Positions 1 through 55,259 of a DNA stretch of 64,000 nt are shown here, in pieces. The translations under genes and the position numbers were made by a program. Where the stretch lies: positions 53,378,185 to 53,442,184 of the forward strand of contig JAYGXS010000001.1 in assembly GCA_036362985.1 (NCBI GenBank), written 5' to 3'. A model generated the notes under the pieces. The model did not search any database. It saw nothing but the letters and a program-made list of their open reading frames with translations, and was not told the DNA's origin. Each line of letters starts with the position of its first letter. Positions within the stretch are counted from its first letter, which is position 1. The stretch is from Ligula intestinalis. Its lineage: Eukaryota > Platyhelminthes > Cestoda > Diphyllobothriidea > Diphyllobothriidae.

Positions 1-1347
1 CGCGAAGATATCATCAACATAGCGGCTATAGTGTTTGCACTTGTGGATCTGTTCCCTTATTTGAAATTTCTCCAGCTTGCCCATGAATATGTCGGACAGG
101 AGAGGTCCAAGAGGCGAGCCCATGGCAACGCCGCCTATTTGTCTGTAAAGCTGGCGGTCGAAAAGGAACTGCAAACACTTCAAACACTATAGCCGCTATG
201 TTGATGATATCTTCGCGATCGCCACAACTGAAACCGATATAGACGCACTCTTCAATTCAGTCAACCAAGGGCACCCATCCATTAAGTTTACACTGGAGGT
301 TGAAAAGGCAGGTTCGCTTCCGTTCTTGGACATCCTCCTAAGTCGCAGACCTGACGGTCGCGTCCGAATGCGCGTATATCGAAAGAAAACCTGGTCTGGA
401 CAGTACACGAATTTTAACAGTTTCGTACCCCTTCAACAGAAGCGAAATCTAGTTCGATGATTAGTGCAAAGGGCTAGGAAAATTTGCTCAGCAGATAGTA
501 TTGAGGAGGAGCTCAAGAAAATTGAGGACCTACTGCGTGAAACCGGGTATCCTGAAAGATTTATTACAGAGTATATGGCGGAGAAACAAATAAGAACTAC
601 CGCACCTATTGTAGAAAAGAAAGTGCTATTCATCAAAGTTCCCTTTCGAGGGGACGCAGCAAGTGAACTGCTGAAAAGGTGCCTTGATCAAGCCGCTTGA
701 AGAACCTTCCCAGCAGCCAGAATTCAAGTTTTATTCTCAACCAACCCAATCTTACATGGGGAAGGTAAGGATAGGTTGCCAGCTCAGACCATCTCAATGT
801 GCATCAACTCTTTCACTTGTTCCTGTGGAGCAGGTTATATTGGTCGTACGAGCTGGCGCCTGTCCAAAACAATAAAAGAACACCTCCCGGCATGGCTGAG
901 AAAAGTGAAGTCTGAAGGATAAACAGCTCTATTCTGGCGCCCATGGTCGATTCCGGACATCGGGTGGACCCCGACGAGTGATCTACAGGCCCCCCCAAAT
1001 TATCCGAAGCCTCTGGGCCAGCACCTGCTGGCAACAGCAGAAGCGACGGCTATCAGGCTAATGAAGCCCGCTTTGTGCGCTCAACAGAACTTCCTGCAAG
1101 CCCCACAGTTGGCATGGCCCACAGCCACTTAGCGGCATGCAGTCATCCACGCTGTCGGTCTGTCTCCTTCCCTAGACTGCTCCATCAAACCCTACCCTTG
1201 CAAGCAGCCTTCGCTTATAGACCCACCCCCATTCCCACTACTCACTTGTCCGAAAAGACGAACACGTTTAAACTCGTACCCAGTTTCCATATAAATATAA
1301 GGCCTGACGAGAATTGGTCGAAAGTACATGTATACTCGCCAAACTGG
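1..1347 (+). mobile_element. Penelope-like retroelement fragment (family B, copy 1), 5' part inverted
   Basis: From about 184 the + strand reads as PLE reverse transcriptase from the palm motif onward (HYSRYVDDIFA), followed by an RT C-terminal/connector block (about 464-700, containing KICSADSIEEELKK). A GIY-YIG endonuclease start follows at about 800-920 (FTCSCGAGYIGRTSWRLSK), then a tail that matches the copies at 31.0-31.4 kb and 54.5-54.9 kb. Positions 1-183 encode the adjacent upstream RT part (GGVAMGSPLGPLLSDIFMG) but on the - strand, so the 5' part is flipped; 1-34 is the reverse complement of about 185-218. Several frame breaks and stops (for example after the KVKSEG stretch near 920) show it is dead. 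The inverted arm runs off the left edge of the window. Confidence 0.85.
1280..1347 (+). ncRNA. Type I hammerhead ribozyme at the 3' end of PLE copy 1
   Basis: The full conserved core is present: CUGACGA (1304-1310), GAAA (1320-1323) and a CUC cleavage triplet (1335-1337). Stem I is formed by GGC/GCC (1301-1303 with 1338-1340) plus an outer 7-bp helix CCAGUUU/AAACUGG (1280-1286 with 1341-1347), with a large one-sided internal loop between them. Stem III is AGUA/UACU (1323-1326 with 1333-1336). Stem II is short, with two Watson-Crick pairs (G1311-C1319, A1312-U1318). Hammerheads are known in the terminal repeats of PLEs, where they process the RNA. A degraded counterpart lies in the 31.0 kb copy. 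Activity is inferred, not shown. Confidence 0.72.
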
Positions 1348-3546
1348 ACTTCTGAATTTTTCTGATTGGAATTTTCGCAACTCTAAAGCAATTGAGTGAA
1401 ACTTTAGAAGTTACATTTAAAGAGGAGGGGTTCGTTTCGCTTATCACGGGCAGTATTCGTTTTGAGGGTAGGCATTTGGGACACGATAATTCTATGAAAT
1501 TTTCTCAAGCATAAATCGGCAGCTTGGATTAAAAACATATTTTAACCTAGTGCTGTAATGTACTGGTCTGTAAGCAACCTCGGCCCCCAACCAATGGCCC
1601 GCATATCTGGTGTCAGTTGCCTCTCACATGCTAACATCTGACAGGCTAAGTCAACAGACTTTAAGATCTGAAGACATGCAAATCTTAAGCGGAAGCCACC
1701 CCATTCTGCTGCCCTCTACATGGGGTGTGAAGTCTAAGGTGTGATTAAACCGGTTCGTCGACCTTCAGACTGTGCATTTGTGGCTAAAAATTTGTGACAC
1801 TGGGTACCTCGATTGTCAAACACCACACCGACTAGGTAGACCGAAGTTTATTTAGTCTCCGGAGTTACAGACGCGCACGCGTAGCCATGCAACAAACGTC
1901 ACAGGATTCCTTTGCAATTAAACGCCTGTCAAAGTCTGCTGATGAAGAGAATCTAACAGGCCTAGGTTTAAAAAGAAGTCATAGGTTGCTGTTATAAAAT
2001 GATAGCAACTAGTTCTAGTTGTAGTGAGGTAGCAGTCTACTTTCCTTGGTGGTAAGATGAAGGCGCTTTCCTTTGCCAGAGTGAATAACTACCTACCAAC
2101 TAGCCTAAATCAGTATAGGCTAATTAGTTATATAAAATATCTTGCAAACCCGCCGTTGCAAAAGTACCTTGGAATTTTTTGGAAGTGTACAGCACAAATT
2201 GGTAATGACAAGACTTCACTAGACCCAAATTGTAAAATTATATGAACAAGTAAACTTAAAATTTGGGGGAACTAGGAGAAATCAGGAAGGGTAGCTTACT
2301 GTAGGAAATGATCTGGCTTAGACCTTACAGTTGATTTTACCAATAAGAGAAAATATCGAGGTGCAAATTCACGCCACAGTTAGCGCTTTCCCGACAATTA
2401 CGTCCTGATGTGATTATTAAGCAACCGAAGTATGCAGTGCTAGCGGTTGCAGTAGCGTTTGTTTCGAGAAAGATAGCGTACAACTAACGGAACGTCTGTG
2501 ACATTTATCGAACGCGCTTTATGAACGGAGGGATCAATTTAAATTGCATGTGATGCCCATCTTGACGTTCAGAAATAGTAAAAACCTTCATCGTCAGATC
2601 TGATATCGGAATCACAGCAGGTGGTGTTTCCCCTTCATTTTCCCACCCGAGGTCAATCGCAGACTTGACATCGAGACGGCAGTGTAGGGGTGCCAGTCAT
2701 CATGGCCATCCCCTCTCTTTCATCCTGCAATTTCCGAGAATAACCTTGGGTCTGGAAACGCACTAGCACAACGCTCGCTCTAAAACGGGGGGGGGGGGGG
2801 GGGTTTGCGTGTCCTCTTATCTTCAACCGCCAAACATCTAAAACGTGCTGATGGTTTGGTTGATTAAATTTCTACGAAAAAGCTTATACTGCACCGTGCG
2901 TCTGTTTCGCATGCGCGCCTTATGGTTGAACGAACGTAAGCATTTATATCTTCAGACACCCACTGTTCTAAAATTAATTCGATTGCTTTTTAAATTATCA
3001 CTCCTCGTCGTTTGCTGTCAATTTTGTTCGAGGCTTCTTGCGGCAGTCCAGCGCGCATGAAATTTAGATAGAACGTAGCATCGAGAGTTCGTTGTATCCA
3101 AATGGCTATCATGTGTGGAGTTAATAATTATTATGTCTGAATTATCGACCTTGGAACACCTCTGTCTGACAGCTTGCTGAAGGGGCGTGAAGTAACGGCC
3201 GTCATATTCCTCCCATAAGTTTTTTTGTGCCCCAAATGGAACTGTGCTACTCGTATTTGCGGCAGCGGACATGCTATGCGGTAAACCGAAGTAACCTAGC
3301 GGCATTGCCATAGCAACCAGTAAATTGCGTTGCGGGGGTGGCAGATGTCAGCAGGATTGGCTTCAGGGCATACGACAGTCCAAACCACGTGCAAGGCTGA
3401 CGCCGACCAATTGAAAGTGTTGGCCTTCACGGAAGACAGCTAGCAGGCCGGACACACACATTCGATCGGCCAAAGTGTGCACAGAGTTGGGCATAATTTA
3501 GACACGATCATTTGAACCGATCGGACGTTGCTTAACGTTACTCCGC
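1348..3546. other. 5' flank of the ferlin gene, no gene recognised
   Basis: No coding region, RNA gene or further repeat family is recognised here apart from the G tract at 2787-2803. It presumably holds the promoter and 5' UTR of the ferlin gene if exon 1 is correctly placed; no promoter motif was clear enough to call. Confidence 0.4.
2787..2803 (+). repeat. Poly-G tract (17 G)
   Basis: An uninterrupted run of 17 G about 740 bp upstream of the proposed start codon. It is a simple repeat, and its length is likely to vary or be mis-assembled. Confidence 0.9.
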
Positions 3547-47665
<44,119 letters not shown>

Positions 47666-48875
47666 GCCATCAATTCGCAACAGAGAGGCTACCTTTTACA
47701 AAATACCAAATACAGCCTGTTCAGGACGGCGTACCTCTTTCCACTGCTTCCCAAGTTCATTGGTCTCGAAGACACACTCCGTTCCTATTCTGCTCCACAA
47801 TCGTAATCTTAACCTGCTAAGTCAGAGACAGTTCACTATCACTTTTAAATACTGGAGCATAATTATCCTACCGTCCGACTTTCGTCTCGGTGAAACTTTC
47901 TGCGGAACTAGTACACAGCCGCTATAAGTACCTTCACGTACCAAGAGTATGCGACTTTTACCTGAAAATAACTTTTTATGTCCCCCCACCCCTCGCATGC
48001 TTTTTTGAGTTCCTGTCTAACTGCTTTCATCTTCGAAATTTCTTAGAATTAAGCTAACATTTATATGCCTTGACGTTAATTGTTGATTTATTGTTGTTTT
48101 TTAATCAAACAGTTTAACTCATCACATTCCATTTTCTCATAATCTAGTTTTATTGTCGAGATTGTTACAATAACCCTTCCCCCCTCAGCTTTCTTTACGC
48201 TGCGTGCATATTTATTGGTGCTTCAGTTTTTTTATTAAATATAAAGTCAAGTAACTCATAGGTGCAAGCTTTTGCTCCTCGTGATCCCTTGTCCAGTGTA
48301 GATTTTTTGGCAACGTGCGCAGCTTTTATGACAAAACTCTCTTATGTACAACTATAACACTGTTTATCACCCCACGCCAAACACAGAAACTTATGATACA
48401 TAGATATTTTGCTAAGGGTGCAACGGACCAAACGTGGATACAGGTTTCACGGTTTTTACCCATCGTCAGTACGCAATAGGACCTTAGCAACATATCTAGT
48501 TCATAGGCGGCATGTGTCTAATGGCAGAACTTTCGTTATCGCCAATACTAAGGTGGCGGAAGGAGAGAGTGGGATCGAGAAAAATCCTATCCGCAGGAGT
48601 TTTAGAGGCACGCTTACTTCACACAGAAACTTATTTTTAAGATTTAAGAGGCTCAATTTGGTCATCGTAATAGGGCGCTTACATATCGACTATGAGCTTT
48701 CAAAGACCAAGTTTCTCTCAGACTGATATCATATAGTGAACCCACGTTAAAAGTAAGATATTCTATGCATTTCCATCAATGAAATCGCCAGTCTAGTCAG
48801 GTGTACGTTAGCACTGGAATTAGCGCTCCTTTCGGGTGCCATATAACAGTCTTGGGCGAATGGAAAGTTTTTGAG

Positions 48876-49815
48876 CTTGCCATTCCGGTAAGTTTCGTTT
48901 TCTTCCCTAAAGAGGACTTTTGTCGGTTCCACTTTTGAGTTTAAAACGAAAAACATTATCCTTTCGCATTTAGCATCTCCTTGCTCGTAAGATGATCGGT
49001 GTGTGAGCCCTCGGTGCCTAACAAAGAACATATATTTCACAAAATTCCAAGTTCAGCCTGTTCAAAACAGCGTACCCCTTTCCACTCTTCCACAACTTCA
49101 TTGGTCTCGAAGACACGCTCCACCCCCTCCCGCTCCACAATTGTAATCTTCACTTGCTTAGTCCGGTGTGTCAACTATCGTTTTTAAATACTGGAGCATA
49201 ATTATCCTACCGACCGACTTTCCCTTCGGTGAAACTTTCCGCGGAACAAGTACACAACCGCCACAAGTAACCCCACTTACCAAGAGTACGAAGCCATACC
49301 TTGCCGATAACCTATCACGTTCTCCCCACTCATGCTTCTCTGCGTTCCTGTCTAACTGCTTTCATCTTCGAAGGTTCCTGGAATTAGACTTACAGTTAAA
49401 TGCTTTGAACTTAATTTTTGATTTATTTTTGTTTTTTAATCAGGCAGTTTAGCCCATCATATTTTATTTTCTCATAATCTAGTTTTATTTTTGAAGTTAT
49501 TCCGCTTACTTTTTCTCCTAAACTTTTTTGATGTTGCGTGCATATTTATTGGTGCTTTCATATTTTTATAGAATATAAAGTCAATTTACTCATGGGTGGA
49601 ACTTTTTGTTCCTCCTCATCCCTTGTTCAGCGCAGATTTATTGGCAGTGTGTGCAGCTAGTAAGACAAAACACTCATGACACTGTCTTACGCATCACCCC
49701 AGATACACAGAAACGTATGATGCATATATATGTTGGCAAGGGTGCAACGGACCAAACACGGACACCTTTTTCACGGCCGTTACCGATCGTCAGTACCCTA
49801 TAAGCCCATAGCAAT
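48876..49815 (+). repeat. Tandem unit 2, with terminal exon copy 2 and only the last bases of the membrane exon
   Basis: Homology to unit 1 starts inside the membrane exon at gccattccggtaagtttcg, so the donor is intact but only about 12 coding bases remain. The terminal exon at 48974-49006 has acceptor gcatttag and reads HLLARKMIGV then stop. The unit ends in sequence matching unit 1 (ggtgcaacggaccaaac) and is cut short by the retroelement at 49.88 kb. Confidence 0.85.
48974..49006 (+). CDS. Alternative ferlin terminal exon, copy 2
   Basis: HLLARKMIGV plus stop, phase 0, acceptor gcatttag. Exon 35 could splice to it directly to give a different C-tail. The reading frame is preserved although the neighbouring membrane exon is almost gone. 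Confidence 0.5.
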   Translation, partial: HLLARKMIGV

Positions 49816-49878
49816 CTTAATGTATATCGCGTTTATCATCTCGATAACATATTTGGACCCCAAATCTTTTGGCATTTA

Positions 49879-50250
49879 AATATATATATATATATAAGAA
49901 GGTAAGGCGATCAAGGGAACGAAATGTATATCGTCCTGACGTTTCGGCATCATACTAGCTTCCATTGTCAAAGGTACCAGTCACGCGAATTGTCACAATA
50001 TATATGGGTAAAATTAGCTAGGCAGGCCACTGACTGTTGTTGCCATGCGGTCGTGGGCTCGTCTCGACGGGGGTGGTGGTGGCGTCGAGTTGATAACAGC
50101 CTTTGGTCGTGTTTGCATGGTCCATTGGCTGGGTTCCTCCGTCGTCCTGCTGTAAGGACAACTTCCCACAAACCTCCGAACGGTGGTTGCCATGTCCCTG
50201 TTCACGCCAATGGAGCATGCAAACACGATCGTGGACCATAAGTTGCCATA
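49879..50250 (-). mobile_element. 3' end of a PLE family A copy
   Basis: Begins at an (AT)n tract (about 49879-49895) and agaaggtaaggcgatcaagg, the same terminus as 38992 read in reverse. It continues through the variant hammerhead (49974-49935 on the - strand) and one unit of the 250-bp repeat. It then passes abruptly into family B sequence at about 50250. Confidence 0.8.
49935..49974 (-). ncRNA. Variant hammerhead, second family A copy
   Basis: On the - strand: UUGACAA (49971-49965), GGAA...UGCC stem II with one mismatch, GAAA (49945-49942), CGUC (cleavage triplet 49940-49938). Same U3/A8 core as at 38917. Confidence 0.42.
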
Positions 50251-51210
50251 TGTATGTTGTAGCCTGTTTTGTCGGTGAGGAGACGTTCGATTTCTTCTGT
50301 GTAGTCGTTAAAATTGTGATTTCGTTGACTTGCAGATCCAAGGTGTCCATTGCAACTGCCCGCACGGTAGTCTATAGTTTGCTCTATTAGTCTTGATATC
50401 GCACTGTCCCCCCTCCCTCACGACCTGGATTGGCTCAAGCATGGGACTCAGTTTGCTGTTGTCTTGCAGCCTTCGTACGGGCATACCAATTATTATAGTA
50501 ATTAACCTACTCTGTGCTTTATTTACCTGAATCCGACCATTGTGTTGGAGTTTCGGCTTCAGTTTAAGCATTGCAAGACTGAGCTTACACCAACATGCGA
50601 AACCACACGCCGTGCTGATCCCCAGCAAGTGCTGTTGAGCTCGCTTCCTGATAAGTGCATAATTCAGTGGTGAGCAGGAATGTGACCATGTCATCTTCCC
50701 TCATTTTAAAAATGATCGAAAGCTTGATGATTTTGCTATTTTTAGCTATATGATGACCTTAAACCTACCCAGACAACGTAATCAATGTCCTTTCGGACAT
50801 GGGATGTGTCAAAGATAGGCCATTTTTCCGTCCTTGGTACAGACGCGAGGATGCTATACGGGCTATTTTTGCAGCAGATGGATTTCACCTAAAATATTTA
50901 ACCGAGAAATTTAGTTCATGCTTTGCCTTTATTTCCGAGCAAAGTAGAAATTTTGACATTACAAAAGAAGTGCTCATCAGTACACGGGAGCTGTTGGGAA
51001 CTCACTGATGACACGAAGCCCTCGCAGATGCTTCCTGAAACGACTCTAAATTGGCGAAACATGCGTTTGGACTTTTGATCAGTTGTGGTGGTATGACGAA
51101 TCAGTCAACAGCTGTATATTACCGGTTACCGGTTGGCAGATTGTGAAAACAATGAACTCAGTATGCTGAAGGTGGCAGGATACAGCTAAAACACTCATAA
51201 CGCATTTGAA

Positions 51211-51248
51211 CGGGGGGTGGGGGCTGGGGGGGGGGGGGGGGGGGGTGG
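51211..51248 (+). repeat. G-rich tract with a long poly-G run
   Basis: Runs of G interrupted by t and ct, including about 20 consecutive G. Likely to form G-quadruplex in single strands and prone to sequencing error. Confidence 0.85.
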
Positions 51249-51866
51249 GTTACTTAAAGTTCGCCCATAGATTCCGGAGAAAATAAAAAGCTTAAAACTA
51301 AACATCCGTCTGGACAGAGTAGTTGGTCTGGGACAAAACACGATTAAAAGCGGTTCGGGGAACATTGGTGGTGAACAACCTTTAAATGTGTATTGGTTGT
51401 CCAAAGACAAAATCTGGAGTATACAGCGATGATTACTGTAGACAGTCACAGAAAGATGACAATGAAATTATATATCAGCCCTTTCTTATGGTCATTAGTG
51501 CGGCCGCTGGTCCATGTCGCATTCGGTCCGCCTTCCACGCCCGTCGAACTCTGCGCACGCATCACCCCGCCGCCGCCTTAAGGCTAATCGATATTTCTAT
51601 CTGGCTTCAGGCAGGCGAAGCTCACGCGTCTGCAATACGGTTGTCAATTTCCTGAGGGGAGAACGCCGGCTGCAACTGCTTTTTTAGTTGTGTGTGCACC
51701 CGTTTGCATCTGTGAATTCCATCCATCCGACTGTGTTTCCTCGGTTGTGGCTCTGCAACCTTTAATTCATCAACCATCGTACTTCTAAAAGTTGGCTTTG
51801 GTGAACAAAATCCCTTAATCGAGAAGTATTAGACACTTCCACTGGCCCAAAAACCCTAATTCGCCT

Positions 51867-51900
51867 GACGTTTCGGATTCCAACTCAAACCTATCCTCTG
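51867..51900 (-). ncRNA. Hammerhead relic, family B copy 4
   Basis: On the - strand CAGAGGA (51900-51894) replaces CUGAGGA, followed by a partly paired stem II and GAAACGUC. The U4-to-A change hits an invariant base, so it is probably inactive. The same change is in the copy at 57397-57430. Confidence 0.5.
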
Positions 51901-52511
51901 AGGAAGCATCAGATAAGGATAATTATATAGGATGCAATTGTAAGACTAATAAATGCTCATGACAATTAAGGGCTCTCCCTTCATAAACGCCATAACCCTC
52001 TTGTGCGCCATTTGCTTAATGGTCGGCATGTGGGTCGTTACTGCTGAAATGTAATCCACCTTGTTGGAGTTTGGCCTGATGATTGTTCGGCTGCGCGTGC
52101 CCTGATGGTTAATTGTTTTGGCTAAACCAAATAACACCACCGAATTTCGGCCCTATAAACATCAAAAATGTGGCTGTGTCTGGTCAAATGTGTTGCTTGA
52201 GTCATGGATTACGGGTTTCGCGCTATGGATAAATGACCGTACCAGCCCCATATTCGATGTTGAGATTTGGTTTAGCAAGGCAATTAGCCCTCGGTAAGCC
52301 AGGTGGCCGAGCTATCAGCAATCCAATCTCCAACATATAGGATGAAACTTGAACAGATACCAATCCGTGTGAAAGCCACCAGGAAATTGGTATACTAGCG
52401 GGCAATCCTGGTCAATAAAGGGTTACCATAAATTGTCTTATTTATGCAATAGCCCGATGATTGCATCCTATAAATACTGCAACTACCTGTGTAGATAAGC
52501 AGTACAGACGT

Positions 52512-52614
52512 TCAAATTCATCCTCTGCGAGCGTTCCAAATGCATCCTGTTTGCCATTATCTCCTTCTGCTGACTACCCTTTTCATCGCACTCTTCATTT
52601 AGACCATTCCGATA
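52512..52614 (+). pseudogene. Decayed copy of the ferlin membrane-anchor exon
   Basis: Aligns to exon 35 from the [11 protein letters not shown] part to AIP (here FKFILCERSKCILF). It has a TGA stop, a 1-nt deletion shifting the frame, a TAG where Tyr stood, and the donor gtaagt replaced by ataatg. It cannot encode a membrane helix. Confidence 0.88.
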
Positions 52615-52697
52615 ATGTTCGTGTTCTTTCTCAGTCGGTCGTTTTTTTTATTCCACTCCCCATATTACAACGAAAAGCCTTATTGTTTTGCTTTTAG

Positions 52698-52730
52698 AAA
52701 CTCCTTGCTCGTAAGATGATCGGTGTGTGA
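52698..52730 (+). CDS. Alternative ferlin terminal exon, copy 3
   Basis: KLLARKMIGV plus stop, phase 0, with the best acceptor of the three copies (gttttgcttttag). It differs from copy 2 only in the first residue. Use would require splicing across 5 kb from exon 35, over the inserted retroelement. Confidence 0.48.
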   Translation, partial: KLLARKMIGV

Positions 52731-54429
52731 GCCCTCGATACCCAACAAAGACGATATCCTTTACCAAACTCCAAGAACAGTCTGTGCAGCACATCGGGCC
52801 TCTTTCCACTCCTCCCTAACTTCATTGGTCTCGAAAGCATTCCTAACTTCACTTCTGCTCCGCAATTCTCACCTTCACGTGTTAAGTCTGGTGTGTCACA
52901 GGCATTCCACTCTCATTTTGTATTACTGGAGCATAATTATCGTACCGACCGACATCCGTGTGGGTAACAATTCCTATGGAACAAGTACACAGCTGTTACA
53001 AGTACCTCCACATACCAAGAGTACAAGACTATGACTTGCCGATAACCTATCCTGTCCCCCCTATTCATGCTTACCTGCGTGTTCCATTCTAAATGCTTCC
53101 ATCTGCTAAGGTTCTTGGAATTGGACTGACAGTTGTGTGCGTCGAATTAAATTTTTAATTTACTTTTGTTTCTTAAATCAGGCAATTAAAGCCATCATAT
53201 TCTCCTTTCTCAGAATCTCCGTTTATGGTTGAAGTTATTCCACTTTCCCTCCTCTCCTGAACTTCCTTTGTGCTGCGTGCATACTTATCGGTGCTTTCAA
53301 TTTTTTGATAGAATATAAAAACAATTAACTCAAGGGTTATTTTTTTGTTCTTGTTTATCCTTTGTCTAGCACAGATTTGTCACCGATGCGTGCAGCTAAC
53401 AAGATAAAACATGGGCGATTCAGATACGTACAACTTTGACACTGTTATACGCACCGACATAGAGACACAGAAGCTTCATTTTAGGATCTAAGTAGTTGAC
53501 TTTGTTCAGCCCAATAGGGCATTTACCTGTTTAATGTGGGCTTCCAAAGACGAGATTTTTAATAGATAGACATCATATTGTAAAATCGTGTTGAAAGTAA
53601 GATCGTCGATGCACTTTCGCCAATCGAATCGAACAGTCTAATAAGGCTTGCGTTAGCACTGAAATTTGGGCTCTTATCGGGTGCCATATGACAGTCGAGG
53701 GTGAATTAAGGACAGGGCATCGAATGCTGTGTTTATTCACGCGACAAAGATATAGAAAGAATTGCGGTTCGGGGAGGAGCGGTAAATTTAGCGGCACGGT
53801 GTTCCCCAACTGTCTACTGCTTTAGTTATGCAGTCGTCAAGATCGGTTTTGGGGTTGGAACTCAGTCGATCGATCCGGACGTGTGTCGACAACAGATCGG
53901 TTTTGGTAAGCAGTTGAAGTGTTGACCAAAAGTCATTAGTGAGCTTTGCGTATGTTTGTGCAGTAAAATGGTAACGGGGCGACGGCTGTGTATTCTTACA
54001 TCTCATGTGTTTAATTGGGAAATTAAGTTCCATGGCCAGTAAGTCGACGAAGGTACGCTGTAGGCTGTTTGGCCTGGGTGGAGGCGTCCAATTTCTCCTG
54101 TGTAGTCATAAAAAAGTTGTAATGTCATTGACATGCTGATCCAGAGTGACCAATGCAGTTGTACGCACAGTACTCTGTAGTTTCCTCTATTCGTCTTGAT
54201 ATCGCACTGCCCCCACCCTACCCCCCTCCTAGGAGTTGGATTGCCTCAAGCATAGGGCTCCGTTTGTTGTTGGCTTGCAGCCTTCGTACGGGCATATCCA
54301 TCATTATAGTCGTCAACCCACTTGGTACTTCCTGTACCTAAATCCGACCAATGCGTTTGTGTTTCAGCTTCATCCTTAGTACTGCAAGACTTAGCTTAGA
54401 CCACCATGCGAAACCGCACGTTGTATAAC

Positions 54430-54500
54430 TTGTATGTAATATGTATATATGTGTATGTATGTAATATGTATGTATGTATACTTGTCTCCTGACAAGTATA
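54430..54500 (+). repeat. TGTA/TATG microsatellite ending in a perfect hairpin
   Basis: Imperfect atgtatgta repeats at about 54430-54480 run into tatacttgtc-tcct-gacaagtata (54477-54500), a perfect 10-bp inverted repeat with a 4-nt loop. Confidence 0.85.
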
Positions 54501-54594
54501 TAACTCAGTAGTGGGCAGAACTCTAAGCGACGAGTGCATGCCACCCAATGACTGTGGGCTACGCCAGATGCGGAGCTTCTAAGAGGTTCTTTTG

Positions 54595-54891
54595 TTACCA
54601 CAACGCCGGTTTCATCAGCGTGATAGCAGTCGCTCCTGTTGTTGCTACCAGGCGTTGACTCAGGAAATTTGGATATTTTAATGGAACCTTATAGATCACA
54701 TAGAAGGCTTCGTTGGGGTCCACACGATGCCAGAAATCAACCATATGCGCCAGAATAGAGCTGTTTATGCTCCTGATTTCACCTTTTCTCAGCCACGCCG
54801 GAAGGTGTTTCTTTGTTCTTTTGGATAGGCGCCGACTCGTGCGACCAATATAATCTGCTCCACAGGAGCAAGTAAAGGAGTAGCTGCACAT
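54595..54891 (-). CDS. PLE GIY-YIG endonuclease domain, family B
   Basis: YSFTCSCGADYIGRTSRRLS followed by KKHLPAWLRKG: the GIY-YIG pair with the Cys-rich CxC start typical of PLE endonucleases, then DFWHRVDPNEAFYVIYKVP and SQRLVATTGATAITLMKPA. Intact over 98 codons. It follows the connector block at 55216-54914 (KICSADSIERELKKRQDL), matching copy 1 block for block. Confidence 0.85.
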   Translation of the reverse strand: MCSYSFTCSCGADYIGRTSRRLSKRTKKHLPAWLRKGEIRSINSSILAHMVDFWHRVDPNEAFYVIYKVPLKYPNFLSQRLVATTGATAITLMKPALW

Positions 54892-55259
54892 GGAGGTGGT
54901 CTGAGCTGCTGACCTACCTTCCCCATGTTAAACCGGTGGTTGACAATAATACCCGACCTCTCGTTGTTTGGAAGGCTAGTGACACAGCTTGGTCAAGGCG
55001 TCTTTTCAGTAGTTCACTTAATAAGTCCCCTCGAAAGAAGACTTTGAGGAATAGTGTTTTCTTTTCCACAGTAAGTCTGGTGGGTTTTATTTGGTTTGGA
55101 GCCATATTCCTTGTACTAAATCTTTCAGGATATCCACTCTCGCGACGTAAATCCTGTCTTTTCTTGAGCTCCCTCTCAATGCTGTCTGCTGAGCAAATTT
55201 TTCTAACCGTTTGCACTAAGTAGCCAACAAGATTTTGCTTCTGTTGGAGGGGAAGGAAC

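Larger units (their letters stand above)
50262..52460 (-). mobile_element. PLE family B remnant with its coding part deleted (copy 4)
   Basis: 50262-50690 matches the 3' region of the 54-57 kb element (54055-54440; shared AWCKLSLA(M/V)L-type frame and gccttcgtacgggcatacc). From about 50990 to 52460 it matches the 5' terminal region of that element (56920-57720): cgaa(g/c)ccctcgcag, gcgaaa(c/t)atg, gttggctttggtgaa, hammerhead, attgtctt. The ORF between is missing. A G-rich tract interrupts it at 51211-51248. Confidence 0.75.
52512..53715 (+). repeat. Tandem unit 3, with ruined membrane exon and terminal exon copy 3
   Basis: Begins with a copy of the membrane exon (about 52512-52610) and continues through the terminal exon and the unit 1-like 3' flank, including the tail around 53560-53715 that matches 48720-48870. 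It is separated from unit 2 by 2.6 kb of inserted retroelement sequence. Confidence 0.85.
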
